A stretch of DNA of 41,428 nucleotides from a virus. The notes beneath the pieces are model-generated. The model saw only the letters and a program-made list of their open reading frames with translations, did no database searches and was not told the DNA's origin. Numbering within the stretch: position 1 is the first letter of the stretch; every line of letters begins with the position of its first letter. The position numbers were made by a program, and so were the translations under genes. Shown in pieces: positions 41,092 to 41,428 of the stretch. The stretch spans positions 1 through 41,428 of the IMG/VR virus record IMGVR_UViG_3300029319_000126. One strand, written 5' to 3'.

Positions 41092-41428
41092 ATGGCTGAA
41101 ACACTGTCCGTAACTGAGATGCTTCCTAATAAGTTTGAGCCAAAGCGAAAGTACCGATGGGTCTTCGCTATTGAGGGCATCGACGCTTTCTTGATGAAGA
41201 CCGCAAACAGACCTCAAATTCAAACACAAGAAGTTGAGCTTGGTTTTATTAATCACACACGCTACTTGGCTGGAAAGACTAAGTTTGCAACCTTGGGTGT
41301 TACTCTTTATGACCCAATCGCTCCCTCGGGTGCGCAACAAGTTATGGAGTGGATCAGAACTCACTTTGAATCCGTTTCAGGTCGCTCTGGCTACGCTGAT
41401 TTTTACAAGCGTGACTGCCAGATCAAGC
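41092..41428 (+). CDS. 19: Tail tube protein (gp19-like), 5' part only
   Basis: Starts with ATG at 41092 behind TAGGAG and runs off the window after 112 residues. The visible part, 'LPNKFEPKRKYRWVFAIEGI', 'DAFLMKTANRPQIQTQEVEL', 'INHTRYLAGKTKFATLGVTL', 'YDPIAPSGAQQVMEWIRTHF', is typical of T4-type gp19, the subunit of the inner tail tube, which stacks as hexamers inside the sheath. Its place straight after the sheath genes is the usual order for contractile tails. The 51-base gap upstream contains ATACATATATAAG, an AT-rich stretch that could hold a promoter but does not match the repeated ATATTTAAT box. Confidence 0.9.
   Translation, partial: MAETLSVTEMLPNKFEPKRKYRWVFAIEGIDAFLMKTANRPQIQTQEVELGFINHTRYLAGKTKFATLGVTLYDPIAPSGAQQVMEWIRTHFESVSGRSGYADFYKRDCQIK

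Noticed and set aside
1-41428. tRNA genes, CRISPR arrays, insertion sequences, integrase or attachment sites
   Set aside because: None seen: intergenic gaps are under 160 bases, no cloverleaf or regular spaced repeats were noticed, and no transposase or integrase motifs occur in the frames. A tRNA scan was not possible.

Overview
This window is part of the genome of a tailed, contractile (myovirus-type) bacteriophage of the T4-like superfamily. All 32 genes I can support lie on the + strand. They are packed with 4-nt or 1-nt overlaps or short gaps, and no gap reaches 300 bases. T4-type homologues are recognisable by sequence: large terminase (gp17), portal (gp20), prohead protease (gp21), scaffold (gp22), major capsid protein (gp23), neck and tail-terminator proteins (gp13/14/15-like), tail sheath (gp18) and tail tube (gp19). 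The gene order differs from T4. The phage-encoded ribosomal protein bS21 and the overall protein style resemble phages known from aquatic environments. The host cannot be read from the sequence. The first and last genes run off the window.

Layout. 1-573 is the end of a fibre-like gene, followed by a strong terminator. 701-14233 is a run of seven large virion or baseplate/tail-periphery proteins of mostly unknown function. They share recurrent modules: an N-terminal LTD-x-GR motif twice, fibronectin-III-like domains twice, a LamG-like lectin domain once, and a shared C-terminal 'G-IFYD-GIVV ... (R/K)-DF' domain in two neighbours. 14235-19196 is a DNA-processing island: RuvC-like resolvase, DnaG-type primase, a single-chain fusion of the Mre11/SbcD nuclease with the Rad50/SbcC ATPase, and a small zinc-ribbon protein. 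19232-30566 is packaging and head morphogenesis: a small protein of unknown function, terminase, portal, an unknown gene, prohead protease, four unknown small genes, bS21, scaffold and major capsid protein, closed by a terminator. 30654-31643 holds two small genes ending in a third terminator. 31795-41428 is the neck and tail: three neck/terminator proteins, two tandem paralogous tail sheaths, and the start of the tail tube.

How the parts work together. Resolvase, primase and Mre11-Rad50 would replicate, recombine and debranch concatemeric DNA. Terminase packages this DNA through the portal into a prohead built from scaffold and capsid protein and matured by the protease. The neck proteins then close the head and join it to a contractile tail. 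bS21 would act on host ribosomes during infection.

Regulatory signals. Each of the three intrinsic terminators is preceded by a second small hairpin just after the stop codon. A recurring ATATTTAAT-type box lies 20-39 bases before several unit-leading genes and is a candidate phage-specific (late) promoter element. No tRNA, CRISPR, insertion sequence or integrase was seen.
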